Part shown: one piece after another, positions 49,959 through 61,589 of the stretch
Numbering within the stretch: position 1 is the first letter of the stretch
Layout: each line of letters opens with the position of its first letter
Source of the DNA: Brachionus koreanus
Taxonomy: Eukaryota > Rotifera > Eurotatoria > Ploima > Brachionidae
DNA length: 64,000 nt
Reading direction: 5' to 3'
Assembly: GCA_016987375.1 (NCBI GenBank)
Contig: PJRA01000016.1
Location: 420,596 to 484,595 of the forward strand
Made by a program: the position numbers and the translations under genes
The notes under the pieces: generated by a model
Told to the model about the DNA's origin: nothing
Databases searched by the model: none
What the model saw: only the letters and a program-made list of their open reading frames with translations

Positions 49959-51709
49959 TTATAATTCAATTTTTGATGCAGTGTCACTCAAAGCTATGGC
50001 CATGTAAGCATCACCGTTTGGTGTAATTGCATGTCCAGTGCCAAATGAATCGTATTTTTTCCATGTTTCCAGAGCAACTTTGTTTCTACTGTTTTTACTG
50101 CAAATGTATCTCTCATTATCAATTAGTCTAGCAACTCTGTGTTTTAAATTTGAAAAATTATCAAAACATGTAACTTGTCCAAAGTCATCTAGTATTAAAA
50201 TTTAGAATTATATGCATGATTTTATAATTAAACAAAAAAATGTATTACTATCATTTATAATAAACGAGTATTCATTTATTTTGGTTGATGAATCAAGTCT
50301 CATTGCAACAACCAAAACTCTAGCATCATTAACACCAGTAAAATCGGGGGAAGTAAATTTTCCACTGCCAGCCATCTTATCAGCAGCTTCTTGTGCAACA
50401 GTATTTAAAGCTTGATTTTTGTTCAACACAGGTAGACCGTCAGCTTTTCTGTCTTGATTGATTGGCACAATAGACAAGTCCATGGCTCTTCGCCAAATAT
50501 CGACCAAAGAGCTTTTGCCTAGTGGATTTGTAACATAGGATTTTTGCGGTGGAGCAAACCATGGCCATTGTTTAAGTCTATTGAAAAGACTTAGTCTTCT
50601 TTCTCTTGGCAATACTCGTACATCATCTCTAGATGGAAAACTCAATGCAAATATAATGTTTATGTTTCCATTTGAATCAAGTGAATAAGCTTCACCGTAT
50701 TTATTAAAGCTTTTGAATATTTCTTCACGGTCGAACATTTCATACATTGTTTTGAAATGACTCTCAAACTCATCTCTTAGTTCTTGGTCATTTAGTCGTT
50801 TTGTTGGTTTTTTTGGTGCAACAAATGGCTCATTAACCCATAGATTTACTTTTAAAAATTGATGTTCTACTTCAGACGTAGCTCTGATGTGGCCACCATG
50901 TGTCAAAATGGTTACTATTTGATCACCAATACCCCAAACCCCAGTTTCTTCAGTGCTCCAAAATCCTTTGCCAAACAAATCAGGCACATCAAAAGTCATC
51001 TCATAGTTTTCATTTTTAAATATGCTTGTGTGCACAGTGTCTTTGAATATGTCCAATGTATATCTATCAGAACGTGGATCTGCCATTGATTCAAACACTT
51101 TTAGCATGTTGTTAAATTTTACTTTATAATTGTAATTGTCATTTTGAAATTTGAACACACCAGTACCAGTTCTCCACAAATTTTTAACTGCATCTTCATC
51201 ACATTTCAATGGAACAGTCATTGTATCACATCTTGTGATGTCCATTAATTTTTTCAATTCTTTCAATTCAACATTCAATGTGTTGTTTTTGTATCTAAGA
51301 TTCAAATATCCTGGCATACCGTTCATTACGGCTTAAATTAGGATATATTAATTATTTTCTTTTCTTTAAATATTAATAAAAAATATTTACAATCAAAATT
51401 ATCAGCCAAAATGTCGTGATAATTTGTGCTGCCATTTAATTTTATTCCAAATACCAAAACATTTAAATCGTCTGGTTTTTCATAGGAATTGATAAAGCTG
51501 TGTGGATTACCATCTAAATCAGCCACTGCCTGAGCCAATTCGGTCAAGTAATCATCTTTTTTAAGTTGCTCGGATCCAAAGTTAAATCCACCCATATATT
51601 CATTGAGTAAATCAATTGAATGACCAACAAACCAATGCTCTGGATCTCTGAGTGGAACTTTTGCCAAACAAAATCCTAAGCCAAAAACTAGTAGCAATGT
51701 TTTTAGCAT
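49959..51709 (-). CDS. Secreted protein with degenerate CAP/SCP-like segments
   Basis: Exons 51391-51709, 50249-51331 and 49959-50188, with phases consistent (each junction splits a codon after its first base), give 543 aa. The N-terminus MLKTLLLVFGLGFCLA is a clear signal peptide and no other membrane helix is seen. An N-terminal segment (LTELAQAVADLDGNPHSF, then VLVFGIKLNGST) recurs near residues 415-455 (LNTVAQEAADKMAGSGKF, then VLVVAMRLDSST), so the protein looks like two diverged copies of one fold. The LxxxAQxxAD pattern recalls the CAP/SCP superfamily, but the CAP histidines are not evident. A later pair, KYGEAYSLDSNGNI...ALS and SFGTGHAITPNGDA...ALS, also repeats. I do not recognise a named orthologue. 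The last exon is supported by phase, cysteines (C in QVTCFD and RYICSK) and its exact duplication upstream. Function unknown; extracellular. Confidence 0.72.
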
Positions 51710-52279
51710 TTTCTTAGCTTTTTTATTAAATCTAAAAATATTTTTTGAAAAAAAAATAAAATGAAAGCTCCGATTACTCCTTCTTAAATAGCTTTGACTA
51801 TTCAATTTAAAGTAAAAATTTTAACTTTTGAACACTGTATGCAGTGATTTTATCGACGCGTATGAAAGCATTTATTCAATTTTTGATTTTCAAGAAATTT
51901 TTCTGCGTTTTATTTGAATACTACCCATTTATCACATCTGATTGTTTGTGATTGAATTTAGATCTAATTTCGCTTAACCGTACATGTTTCATTGCTCTTT
52001 TTGCTCTAAACTATTAAGTTAAAAAAAAAAGCTCAAAACTAATAGAATAAATAAATTTTTTATTTTCTAATTTCTATTTTTTTAATTTACTCATCTTTTG
52101 ATCGTATATACAACTTTTTATGAAATTTATTACTTAACTTTATATTAATTAACTTTTTTAATTATTTGAAAACAAAATATTTTTTTTTATTTCAAATTTT
52201 GATTGCATATATTTCAAGAAGAAAATTTTATTTAAACAAAAAAAGCTTTAACAATAACATCAAACAACAAAAACAAAAT
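51710..52279. other. Spacer between secreted protein gene and patched-related gene
   Basis: About 570 bases, AT-rich in its left part. A less AT-biased stretch at about 51835-51990 may belong to the promoter of the secreted protein gene. Confidence 0.4.
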
Positions 52280-55018
52280 TTAAACAGCTTCATTAACTTT
52301 TGATCCATTTAGATGAACCATTTCTTCTTCATTGTTTTGACACGATTCGGATTCTTTGTGCACTGGCCAATTGGGACCGATCAAAGACAACAATGCAGGC
52401 AAAAAAAGCAATGAATTAAGCATTCCAAGACTCATCAAAATAATCATTGTTTTGAAAAAAGACTTAAATATATAAGATTTTGAAAAGCCTAGTAGTGAAA
52501 TGCCGACTATAGTAGACAAAGCCGAATTGAATATCGGCACGCCAACATGCATAAACGCTTTGTAAGCTCGCCTGTTGCGATTACCCTTGCCATTTGTTAT
52601 AAAAGCATGTGTTACATGTGCACTAAAGTCAATGCAAAAACCCACACTCATTATCAGCTCTATCATGGTAATTGAGCTTAGAGAAAGACCCCATAAGTGC
52701 ATAAATCCCATTAGACCTGTCATTATGGATAACATTGAAGCTATGATGCAAAAAACAGACACCAAATCTGGTATGAAAATTAAAGCTATTAAATACATTG
52801 ACTCTAAAGCTATTATAAATGACTGGATCACATTTGGCAATGTTTCTTCGAATTGTTCATAGTACTTGAATGTAATTGAGTATGGAATAACTGGTAAGCC
52901 AGATTCTTGGCAAACTTTTCTCAATAGATGCATCGGTATTGCGTCCAATGAGCTCAAATAGAGCTCTGAGTATTGCAAATAGAAACGTGATGCTTCAATT
53001 TGATACTCGTACATGTTTTCATTTGCGTCCAAATCGGACATTTTAAAATAGCCAGCCGATACTGTTTTGTTTAAATCATAGTTAAAATAGGTTTTTTTTA
53101 TTATTACATCATTGAGAAATGGTGGATAGGATTTTATTGAATCTATTAAATTTTTAACTGAGTTTTTGTAATCAATTTTGTTTGACTTGAACATGTCTAA
53201 CCAATTTAGTCTGAATGAGTTGCTGATGCCCTTTATTTTGGCCGAATTTTTGAGAAGATTTTCTATAAGTATTCTGTTTTGAATGTCATCATAGTCAATT
53301 GGCTCTTTCATTACCAACATAACTATGGGATACAAATCGTTTAGCTTTGAATTGTCCTTTACATAGGTCGAGTAGTACGAGTCATCGGACACCAGGTCTT
53401 GTAACTCTATGCCTTCGTGTATATGATAAGCGTTCCATGCTGAAAAACTCATGTAAATTAAAAATAAAAATAATGTTATCAATTTTCCTAATTTATGACA
53501 GATTAAAAATTCAAAAATTTTCAATCCATTTTCTTTTAATTTTTTAGTATTAAAAAAATTTATGCTCAAATGCTTTGGCTGTGCTTTGATGCAGGGCAGA
53601 AATGCATTTTGCTTGTTCAATATTCGCCTACAATGCAAGCACAGAAATCCAGTGAAAAATGTCAATTGATAAAAGTAGCAGAAAAGAATTGATATGCCAG
53701 CATACAAACAAAATATCTGCACACTTCTAAAGCCAGTTGTTATACCAACCAAAAATGCGGTAAAATCGGTCAATGAAGTTATTGTTATGCTCACACCAGA
53801 TCTGGTCAATGTTTTGACAATTAGATCTTGTAGTATTTTATCTTTGGAATCTTGAGAAGAATTTTTTTTGGACACTTGTTGAAAAGAAGAATAGATCAAG
53901 AACATGTCGTCTATTCCGATGCCAATAACCAGAAAAGGAATAACAAAAATTAGATTGCATCCTGGGTAATTCAAATAAGAGCATAGGCCGAATGAGGAAG
54001 ATATGCCGAAAAAAGCTGAGCCAATGCCAGCAAATGGAAGAACATAGCTTGGCGAAGTTATCAAATTGGTTCCCAAGGACATCAACAAACAAGCAAAAAC
54101 AATTATTAGAGAAAAAGTACCAACTACTAGTTTTATGTCCAAAGTGATATTAGCAGTCATTTCATTGTCTAAAGATTGGGACGCTGCATAGCTTATTCTA
54201 AATAGACCATTTTTGTCATTGCATTCACCTTGATTTTTTTTCACTGTTTTCATCAGGCTTAAAAATTTCATCTCCCAATTTATGACCTCAGGTGTTGGAT
54301 TGTCAATATTGTCTTTTAAATTGTAGCGAAGTTTGACCAGTCTGGCATAAGCGGGCTCTTTTCCATTAACGCTTTCATTTTGAAAATTTATTCTAAAATC
54401 CTTACCAAGATTGTATGTGAGGTCAGTAAAGCCAATTTTGCCCGAATCACCAAAACTGACATAGAAGCGAAAGTTTTTCCTATCATAACTTTGATCCCAT
54501 TGGTACAAAGAGCTCTTTCGCTCCATAGATGAGCGCAAAAATGATTCATAAAATTGCGGTTCGAGCAAATCAACTCCATCTATAAGACACTCACCGTTTC
54601 GTCTGGCACAAACTTCATCTAAATCTGCCATTTCTAGTACAAGCTCATGAATTTTTTTCACATGCTGCAAATAGTTTTCACTAAGAATGTTCTTGTCCGA
54701 GCATGTTTGAAAGTTAATTTCGGCCCAGGTGCCGAAATCGGCTAGTTGGTGCAGAAAAAAATCATCACCCAGCATTGTTGAGTTATTGAACAAACTTTTA
54801 ACCAGCTTTTCATCTTGTTTGGCCTGTGACCGCACCGGAAAGAACAACTGGTCAACATTGGTTATCATTTGTAAGCGCAGTATGCCCATTGAAAGTACCA
54901 AATTGACCATGAATGAGGCTACAATTACTTTGACATAGTGACGAGAGATAAATCTGCCATAGTTTAGAAACAATTTCTCATAGAACAAATTCACCTTCTG
55001 GAATAAATAGTGGAACAT
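52280..55018 (-). CDS. Patched-related (PTCHD/PTR-type) membrane protein
   Basis: Intronless 912-codon ORF of the RND/patched superfamily, twelve-helix proteins thought to move sterols or other lipids. Layout: first helix at about 31-50, a large luminal loop with many Cys and N-glycosylation sites, and a sterol-sensing-domain block of five helices (about 295-460) containing the proton-relay-like motif GIGIDDMFLI (D370, D371). A second loop follows, then a second helix block with the matching VGFCIDFSAHVTHAF motif. Length (about 900 aa) and the short tail fit patched-domain-containing/PTR proteins, not Patched itself (over 1200 aa, longer tail) or NPC1. The tail ends HLNGSKVNEAV. The start at 55018 (MFHYLFQKVNLFYEKLFLNY) is the conventional family start position before helix 1. 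Parts of this gene are copied into 48.4-49.1 kb. Confidence 0.92.
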   Translation of the reverse strand: MFHYLFQKVNLFYEKLFLNYGRFISRHYVKVIVASFMVNLVLSMGILRLQMITNVDQLFFPVRSQAKQDEKLVKSLFNNSTMLGDDFFLHQLADFGTWAEINFQTCSDKNILSENYLQHVKKIHELVLEMADLDEVCARRNGECLIDGVDLLEPQFYESFLRSSMERKSSLYQWDQSYDRKNFRFYVSFGDSGKIGFTDLTYNLGKDFRINFQNESVNGKEPAYARLVKLRYNLKDNIDNPTPEVINWEMKFLSLMKTVKKNQGECNDKNGLFRISYAASQSLDNEMTANITLDIKLVVGTFSLIIVFACLLMSLGTNLITSPSYVLPFAGIGSAFFGISSSFGLCSYLNYPGCNLIFVIPFLVIGIGIDDMFLIYSSFQQVSKKNSSQDSKDKILQDLIVKTLTRSGVSITITSLTDFTAFLVGITTGFRSVQIFCLYAGISILFCYFYQLTFFTGFLCLHCRRILNKQNAFLPCIKAQPKHLSINFFNTKKLKENGLKIFEFLICHKLGKLITLFLFLIYMSFSAWNAYHIHEGIELQDLVSDDSYYSTYVKDNSKLNDLYPIVMLVMKEPIDYDDIQNRILIENLLKNSAKIKGISNSFRLNWLDMFKSNKIDYKNSVKNLIDSIKSYPPFLNDVIIKKTYFNYDLNKTVSAGYFKMSDLDANENMYEYQIEASRFYLQYSELYLSSLDAIPMHLLRKVCQESGLPVIPYSITFKYYEQFEETLPNVIQSFIIALESMYLIALIFIPDLVSVFCIIASMLSIMTGLMGFMHLWGLSLSSITMIELIMSVGFCIDFSAHVTHAFITNGKGNRNRRAYKAFMHVGVPIFNSALSTIVGISLLGFSKSYIFKSFFKTMIILMSLGMLNSLLFLPALLSLIGPNWPVHKESESCQNNEEEMVHLNGSKVNEAV

Positions 55019-56639
55019 TTTTTTGTTTTTGCTGAATAGGAATTATATTCCGATTAAAACTAACTTATATATAACAAATTTTGAGCTCGTGGTTTATAAC
55101 AAATTGATTAAAAAAAAATTGACATGAAGCATTCAATTAAAGCATTCATCTAAAAAAATTAAATTAGTTAATTCTAGAATGAGAAAAATAAGAAATATAT
55201 TTTCTTCTGTCTTTTTTTAATCTTTTATAGTTGACTGTAGACCCTCTTTAGATATAAAAATATTTTTAAAAAAAATTGGGCTTTTTATGTTTAAAGAAGC
55301 ATTTATTTATTTTTTTTTAATTTATTCATCAAGATATAGATAAGTATATTTTTAACCGCACTTAAGAGAAAATTTATGCTCAAGTTTTTGTAAAATATTT
55401 ATAAAAAAAAAAATTATAAATAAGCTTTGGCAAATAGACGTATTGCCGAAAGTAAAAATTATTTTATTTTTGTTCATAATTAATTTTTTAAGTTAGTCGA
55501 GAGCAAATTTGATCAAAAACTGCAATTTCTTCTTTTTTTTTTGATCACCAAAAGATTATTGTTTAAAAAACTGTTTGCTCTCAAATGATAACTTTTATTT
55601 AGAGTCTAAATATTTCTCTAAAACAATTATTTTTGAATAATTTATCTGTTTATTTTCACGTGAAAATTAATAATACACACGCTTGATGATAAAATAAAAT
55701 TTCCTATCGAATAACTTTAAGTTTTTTTTAATTCTCTATCAAATTAGTTAAGAAAAATTAGTGTTTAACAATTTATCTGCTTATTAAAAATTTTACATGA
55801 CTATGTAAAATATTGCTGTAATGGTATGTTAAATTAGAAAAAATTATTTTCAAAATTTATTTTTAGTTTTGTCTTTTATTTCTAGTTTAAAAAGTGAATT
55901 GAATAAAACATACATGGAAACTCATTTTGTAAATGCCCTAAACACCCTGCTACAGCTTTAACATTTTCTGGTATTTTTCTTGTAAGAAATAAATAAATTT
56001 TTAAAAATCGATCAAAAATTATTTTTAATTTTAAATCTTAATGAACAAACTCAAAATTCTGATAAAAAAAAATAAGTTTTTAAAATAAGATTCGCGTGAA
56101 TTAAAATAATGAATTTTAAAATTTGAAAATTTTTTGATTTCAATTTTACAAAGCAAGAATATTTTTTAAAAAATGTCTTTAGTTTGGAATTTTCTTTACT
56201 TTATAAAAATCAAAAATATATTTTTCCAAAAGATTTAGTTTTTTTAAAAATTCAAATTTTTTATTTTTGTAAAGACCCTAGCCTCTACTGATGAAAGAAT
56301 TTACATTGGTTCTTGTACAGGAAGTTGAATTTTGAGGTGTTTCAATAATTTAGAAAATATGGGTAGGGAAAACAATCTAAAAAAACTATCTAATTTTAAT
56401 TTTTAGGCTGATAATTAACACAAAAAAAAAGGAATAAAATATAAATATTCAATTTAACCTATTAATTTTCTTGAACGACTTTTCGACAACGAACATTTAG
56501 TCTCTATTCCTGGATAATCAATTGCATCCATAAAACAACCAAATGAATGCATATTGCTGTATCTAAAAAGTTAATGCATGGACAATGTATCTGTTCAAAA
56601 AAGATTTATCAACACTATATGTTTTAATTAATTGACTTG
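55019..56639. other. AT-rich intergenic stretch
   Basis: Upstream of the patched-related gene. The right end (about 56450-56640) may include very decayed mariner sequence. No gene seen. Confidence 0.4.
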
Positions 56640-57251
56640 GCAAAATTTTGGTCATCGTAATTTTGGATGATCAAAAATATTTTTGTTTTGCTGTCAATAA
56701 AATGACAGGAAATGCTGGGTATCATTCAAATGAACAAAAAAAAAAATGTCCAAAAAATATTCTTTTTTCAGCATTCTTTTTCAAAAAGAATATTTTTTGG
56801 AAATCACACTTGAAATCACACTTGGAAAAATGATTTCTACTATTCATCGAAAAATTATTTTTTTTGTCTGATTTAGCAATGCTGAGATGATTTCTTGGAT
56901 GGATAAAATGGTTTACTATAATACATTAATCCTCCACATGTTCCAGAAGCAAGACTAATAGAGGCATTTTGGGGTATCTTGGCATAGAATGTCTATGAAT
57001 GAGATTGGAAACCAACAAAAGACTAACAATTAATTCAACGTATTGAATCATGTTTAAAAAAGTTGATTCAAACTTACAATCAAAGATCTATAGTTGGTCT
57101 AAAGGTGTTTTGTCTGCATACAAAAAACAATTTTTAACAGAAATAAAATGAGTATTGCTAAAAAAAAATTTTTGATTTGGCTTTTATCATTCTTAAGTTA
57201 AGGGATTCATGAAGGGGTTTGAATTTGTGTAACTAATAATGCACCACCCGT
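56640..57251 (+). mobile_element. Decayed Tc1/mariner transposase with right terminus
   Basis: Frames with stops read VIVILDDQKYFCFAVNKMTG, then NAGYHSNEQKKKCPKNI (around the first catalytic Asp). Later come PPHVPEARLIEAFWGIL (the conserved C-terminal block before the last catalytic residue) and KKQFLTEIK with a stop at about 57148. The right end ...CACCACCCGT followed by TA at 57252-57253 matches the terminus of the element at 40406-41204. The N-terminal HTH half is missing or unreadable. Confidence 0.75.
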
Positions 57252-57623
57252 TAGTGTGCTAAATCCTAGACCCAATTTTTTCTTAGAGAAGTTTTTAATT
57301 AAGTTTAACCTTGAGTTACTGTGTCATTTAATTTCGTCAACCATTTAGTTAAAATTAAATTTAATTTCTTGTTGGCTCTCAATTTCATTTCCACATAGCT
57401 TAAGATCAAATCGGGATATTCAAAAAAAGTATTTTGACAAGAAAATTTTAAAATAACTTTTTTATTTTTAAACAAATTAAATATATTATTAATTAATCTT
57501 TAAATAATGGGTGTAAATAGTGTTCCAAAATTGATTTTATCATAAAAATTTATTTATTTAATTAAGGCTTTAAATTTTTTTTTTAAATTATAACTTAACA
57601 ACTAGCTTACTGAAAAAATAATA
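57252..57623. other. Spacer between two mariner remnants
   Basis: AT-rich; nothing recognised. Confidence 0.4.
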
Positions 57624-57740
57624 TCACTTAAAGTATTGAACTCTTTGACGAAGTATGATATCGAGCCTAGAGCGAACACTCTTGGCATGGTCTTGTACAG
57701 CCTTTGGGTCGAATTTTATTTTCGTGTTGCTTAAGATATT

Positions 57741-58099
57741 NNNNNNNNNNNNNNNNNNNNNNNNNNNNNNNNNNNNNNNNNNNNNNNNNNNNNNNNNNNN
57801 NNNNNNNNNNNNNNNNNNNNNNNNNNNNNNNNNNNNNNNNNNNNNNNNNNNNNNNNNNNNNNNNNNNNNNNNNNNNNNNNNNNNNNNNNNNNNNNNNNNN
57901 NNNNNNNNNNNNNNNNNNNNNNNNNNNNNNNNNNNNNNNNNNNNNNNNNNNNNNNNNNNNNNNNNNNNNNNNNNNNNNNNNNNNNNNNNNNNNNNNNNNN
58001 NNNNNNNNNNNNNNNNNNNNNNNNNNNNNNNNNNNNNNNNNNNNNNNNNNNNNNNNNNNNNNNNNNNNNNNNNNNNNNNNNNNNNNNNNNNNNNNNNNN
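57741..58099. other. Assembly gap (359 N)
   Basis: Run of N between the transposase C-terminus and the SINE. Confidence 0.99.
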
Positions 58100-58250
58100 C
58101 CAGTCGAAACCATTTTTTGATGAAAGGGGTTTAAACATGCGCCCCGTATTGCAGAGACATTTTGAAGATTTTTCCACCCTCAGTGGGTTGTGCTTGCATG
58201 ACTCCTCTGCTTGCATGACTAACACACAAACCACTCGGCTGTACAGGCTA
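58100..58250 (-). mobile_element. tRNA-derived SINE, copy 2
   Basis: Same body as the 12.1 kb copy (shared GGGGCGCATGTTTAAACCCC region with one change, and GGAAAAATCTTCAAAAT). The head keeps GTACAGCCGAGTGG and GTTAGTCATGCAAGCAGAGG, but box B is replaced by a duplicated ATGCAAGCA motif. It lies inside a mariner transposase sequence, and its tail runs into the gap. Confidence 0.8.
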
Positions 58251-58772
58251 AAGCAGTCGACTACATTTTGGCCTTGCTGCCTTCTCTTGGTTAACATTTA
58301 AATGAGGTCTCTTGTGTTTTTTATACTTTTTGATGTTTGTATAAAATCTTCACTTCACTCTTCTAAAATTTTTCCGATATAGGTATATTGGCAATTAAAC
58401 TTTTTAACCATCTTTTTTTGCGAACAACCCAGTATATGATTGAAATAGGCTCTGAGTTTGGCCACCATTAGTTTAGTCGCTATTTTAGCAGGTCTACCAT
58501 TTCCTTTTTTTCCCTTGAAAGTTTTATCTTTTACTATGATATCTATCCAACGATAAACAGAACCAGTGAATCACCTAACAACTTCAGCTTTTGGCAAATT
58601 TGCTTAGTTTTCACAAAGCTGTACAAACCTTTTTTGATGGTTTCGTACATTATTTACTAACAACTTATCAAAAATTCAACTTTTTGAAATAATTTTTTTT
58701 TTCTATTTTAAAGCTAGTATATGTCTGATTTTAAATTTTGAAAAAAATGGAAAAGATCTTGTCCACTCTTAA

Positions 58773-58980
58773 AACTAGAACGCCCGAGGGGTTTTTTAGA
58801 CCCCTTTTTGAAACTTGATTTTTACAACATATTAATAAAATTTTAAAAAATGGTTTTTATTAACTAAAAATTTTGATTGTAATTTTTTTTGAAAATGAAT
58901 TAATTTTCAAAGAAAATGTTTAATTTATCTTGATAACTTAATTTGAAATTTTAATGAGAAATCAGCCGGGCTTTCTAGTG
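58773..58980 (+). repeat. TTAA-flanked MITE, family PB1, copy 2
   Basis: 208 bases from AACTAGAACGCCCGAGGGG to CAGCCGGGCTTTCTAGTG, flanked by perfect TTAA at 58769-58772 and 58981-58984. Homologous along its length to 35274-35488 and, inverted, to 63514-63665. Confidence 0.82.
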
Positions 58981-58984
58981 TTAA

Positions 58985-60015
58985 AGAAAATTAATCTTAA
59001 CTTTTGTGCCATTTTTTTCTACACTCGTTAATTAATTAACAATTTTAAAACAACAACAAAATAAAAGGTTTATCTCCAACAATTTAACTATTTAGTATAA
59101 ATCACTTAAGACCAATTCTCTCTTAAAATAATAGAGCTCTAAAAAATTCAAAATGATAAAATAATTATCATGATTTATTGGAGTTAGTTAGGTCCAAATT
59201 TAAAAAGCTATCTTATCACTTGACAAATAAATATTTGAATGATAGAGTTTTAATTAATGGAAGCACTTTGTCAATTTTACACCTTGCTAGCATTTTTTAT
59301 TTCTAGATTTAAAATTAATTTCATAATTTAGTTGGTCCTTAGCTGGATGACGCCACTCGTTGCTTAGAGCCTTGTTTGCCCACACACAAGCACACATTTA
59401 ATTATTGATTTATTGTGGTCGGATAAATTGTTACTGAGCAAAAAAGTATAATAATAAATTGGAAAAAATAAACAAAACTCATAACAAGCTATATGAAAAA
59501 AATAAATATTGTTGCATAAGACCCTAGAAGTGAAATAAAACTCTAAACCCTTTCTTAATTATTCAAAATCCCTATAAATAAAAAAATCCATTAAACGCAC
59601 TGTTTATCAGATTTTTGAGTCGCGAATAGCCAAATCGGCAGAACTCTTACCTTTAATTTCTAAGAAATCTTAAATATTTAAAGAATTAACTATGAGTTTA
59701 AACAATAACTACTAAATATTGTTTCTAAACTTGGTGTCGCTATGGGCCCTCACCAACATTTTTTTTTCTTTCCAAAAAAAAAAAATATAAAAGAATATTT
59801 TTTGTTTTTTTCGAATTTTTCATTTTTCTTTGCCAATTTATTTCCATAGAAATATCAATCTAATAGTATGTGTTTTTTCATTCTATTTATTTTCTTTTCT
59901 CTCTCTCTCTTTCTCTTTTTTTTTTTTATTTTAATAATAATAATAAAAATAATAAAATGTAATGATTTGAATGTATTTAGCTTTTGTTTGTTTAAATTAT
60001 TTTAGAGCATTTTAA
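58985..60015. other. Intergenic stretch upstream of the 60 kb gene
   Basis: Less AT-biased at about 59335-59400 and 59610-59670, otherwise T- and A-runs, a pyrimidine (CT)n patch at about 59895-59920 and an (AAT)n run at about 59930-59960. A splice-acceptor-like ATTTTAG ends about 10 bases before the ATG at 60016. Confidence 0.4.
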
Positions 60016-61589
60016 ATGAATGGGCCAAGACTGGCGTCAAGCTCGAAGCTGCGCGATGCAGCCACTCGAAAGCACACGGCCAGTGTCATAAGCATGTCTA
60101 GCTCGAACTACGAGGCCAACCCGGTAGCTAGAGAGACCGAGGACGACCAAAATTTGCTGAACACCCCGGCAGTGCGCAACATCCTCGGCTTCGATCAGCG
60201 ATTTGACCGCGTCGAGGAGCAAGAGCTGCTCGCCGAGATGAACTGTCACTGGCTGCTCTCCATAGACGACTTCAAAATGCCCATAGACCACCCCCAGGGC
60301 ATGATCACACAAATGAGCCCGCTCAACGACAGCCACATGTATGTTCTGGTGCCGTTTGATGAGTCTGTGGCCGACATTGACTACCGCGAGCTGCATCAGA
60401 TAATTCGCGAGCTGACCATCGGCATCTATGTTCTCAACCAGCATCCCTCTCTTCAACTAGAAGCCAATTTTGATCAAAGCACTTCGTGCCAGCTGCCAGT
60501 GGCCTATGTGGACACTAAGTTGGGACAAATTATGGTCAACACTGACTACTGGCTCAAGGCTCTCTGGCACGGTTCTTTTTTTCCGCGCGAAAAAAGAATC
60601 AAGTTCACCGAAAGGTGGAGACAAATGATCGATGTGGATGCTAATGGCGTCGCTCAGACCAAAAAATCGGTGTTCTACGAGTTCATGAACTCGGGCCTGA
60701 GCGACATTAGCAAGGACCCGGACTACTCGTCTGTGTTCGAAAATGGGCCCGGCGACCCGACAGGCAAAAAGGATGACAGCAACTCGCTGGCCTTTGGAGT
60801 CGGAATGACCGCTGCCAATAGCGGATTTTTGCACGGCAATCAGCCCTCTTCCATCAACATTCAAGAGTACGACAACATGAGCGAGAACGAAATACGCGAC
60901 AATTTAAACACGCTCAAAGACTGCATTGACAATGTGTCTGTCCTAATGACGTTCGGGCTCAATTCAGTCAAGAGTTACAAGAACATATATGAAATCGACT
61001 CGGACTACTCGATAAATGCGTGTGTTCGAGGCGACAATCAAAAAATAGACAATCGAATATTTGAGAAAATAAAGCCTATTTTGAACAATCATGAAAATTT
61101 TCTGAGACAAAATTTCGAGAAAAAAAAAGAAATAAAAAAAAATTTAATTTATTTGAAAATAGTTAGTTTTTTGACACCGTTCTTAATTGGTCTAAAGAGA
61201 AGAATGAAAATACCGGACATGAACAATTTGCTTCCATTGATGACCGGTGACGATGTTCAGACAGAGCGCGAACTGCCGCCACTAATGCTCGGCTCAGATT
61301 TCAAGACAACTAGATTTATACCGCTCATTAATCATGAAAAAAACGACTATTTTCACTTGCATGGCGGAATACAATTTGAACTTGAAACTTGTCCTTTATC
61401 TCAATTGTAAATATTGATTTTAAATTAAAGCTTTTGATGAGCTTTTAATCTTTTTTGTTTGTAAGTGATTTAGAGAAAGATTATGAAAAGATAGCCTCGA
61501 AGACAACCAAAATTTTAAAGAGTTTTTTGGACTCAGAACAGCTGCAGGAATACAAAATTCCTGTGATCACTATCAATGATAAAAAGTAT
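60016..61589 (+). CDS. Unrecognised, well-constrained-looking protein (3' end not found)
   Basis: Exon 1 (60016-61406) and exon 2 (61466-61589) join across a 59-base GTAAAT...TAAG intron with a codon split after two bases; together they give 505 codons. Exon 2 ends at a GTATTT donor and no convincing next exon was found, so the gene is partial. GC and codon choice in exon 1 are clearly higher than the surroundings and the frame is long and balanced, which argues for a real, conserved gene. The sequence has no signal peptide or membrane helix. Notable stretches: NCHWLLSIDDFKMPIDHPQG, YVDTKLGQIMVNTDYWLKAL, FPREKRIKFTERWRQM and, across the splice, LEKDYEKIASKTTKILKSFL. I do not recognise the family with confidence; an ankyrin/armadillo (ANKAR-type) N-terminus came to mind but cannot be verified here. 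Confidence 0.7.

Larger units (their letters stand above)
57624..58650 (-). mobile_element. Mariner-type transposase pseudogene, interrupted by SINE and gap
   Basis: On the minus strand the N-terminal part starts at about 58650 (MYETIKKGLY) and shows KGNGRPAKIATKLMVAKLRA, then YFNHILGCSQKKMVKKFNCQ, and AARPKCSRLL at about 58240-58275, a DNA-binding HTH region. After the SINE and the gap the C-terminus reads DPKAVQDHAKSVRSRLDIIL, then RQRVQYFK with a stop at 57624-57626. Frameshifts and stops in the N-terminal part show it is dead. The catalytic middle lies in the gap. Confidence 0.75.

Noticed and set aside
60037..60864. Two long minus-strand ORFs opposite the 60 kb gene
   Set aside because: Antisense shadows of the GC-richer exon; the plus-strand frame is longer and continues properly across a splice junction.
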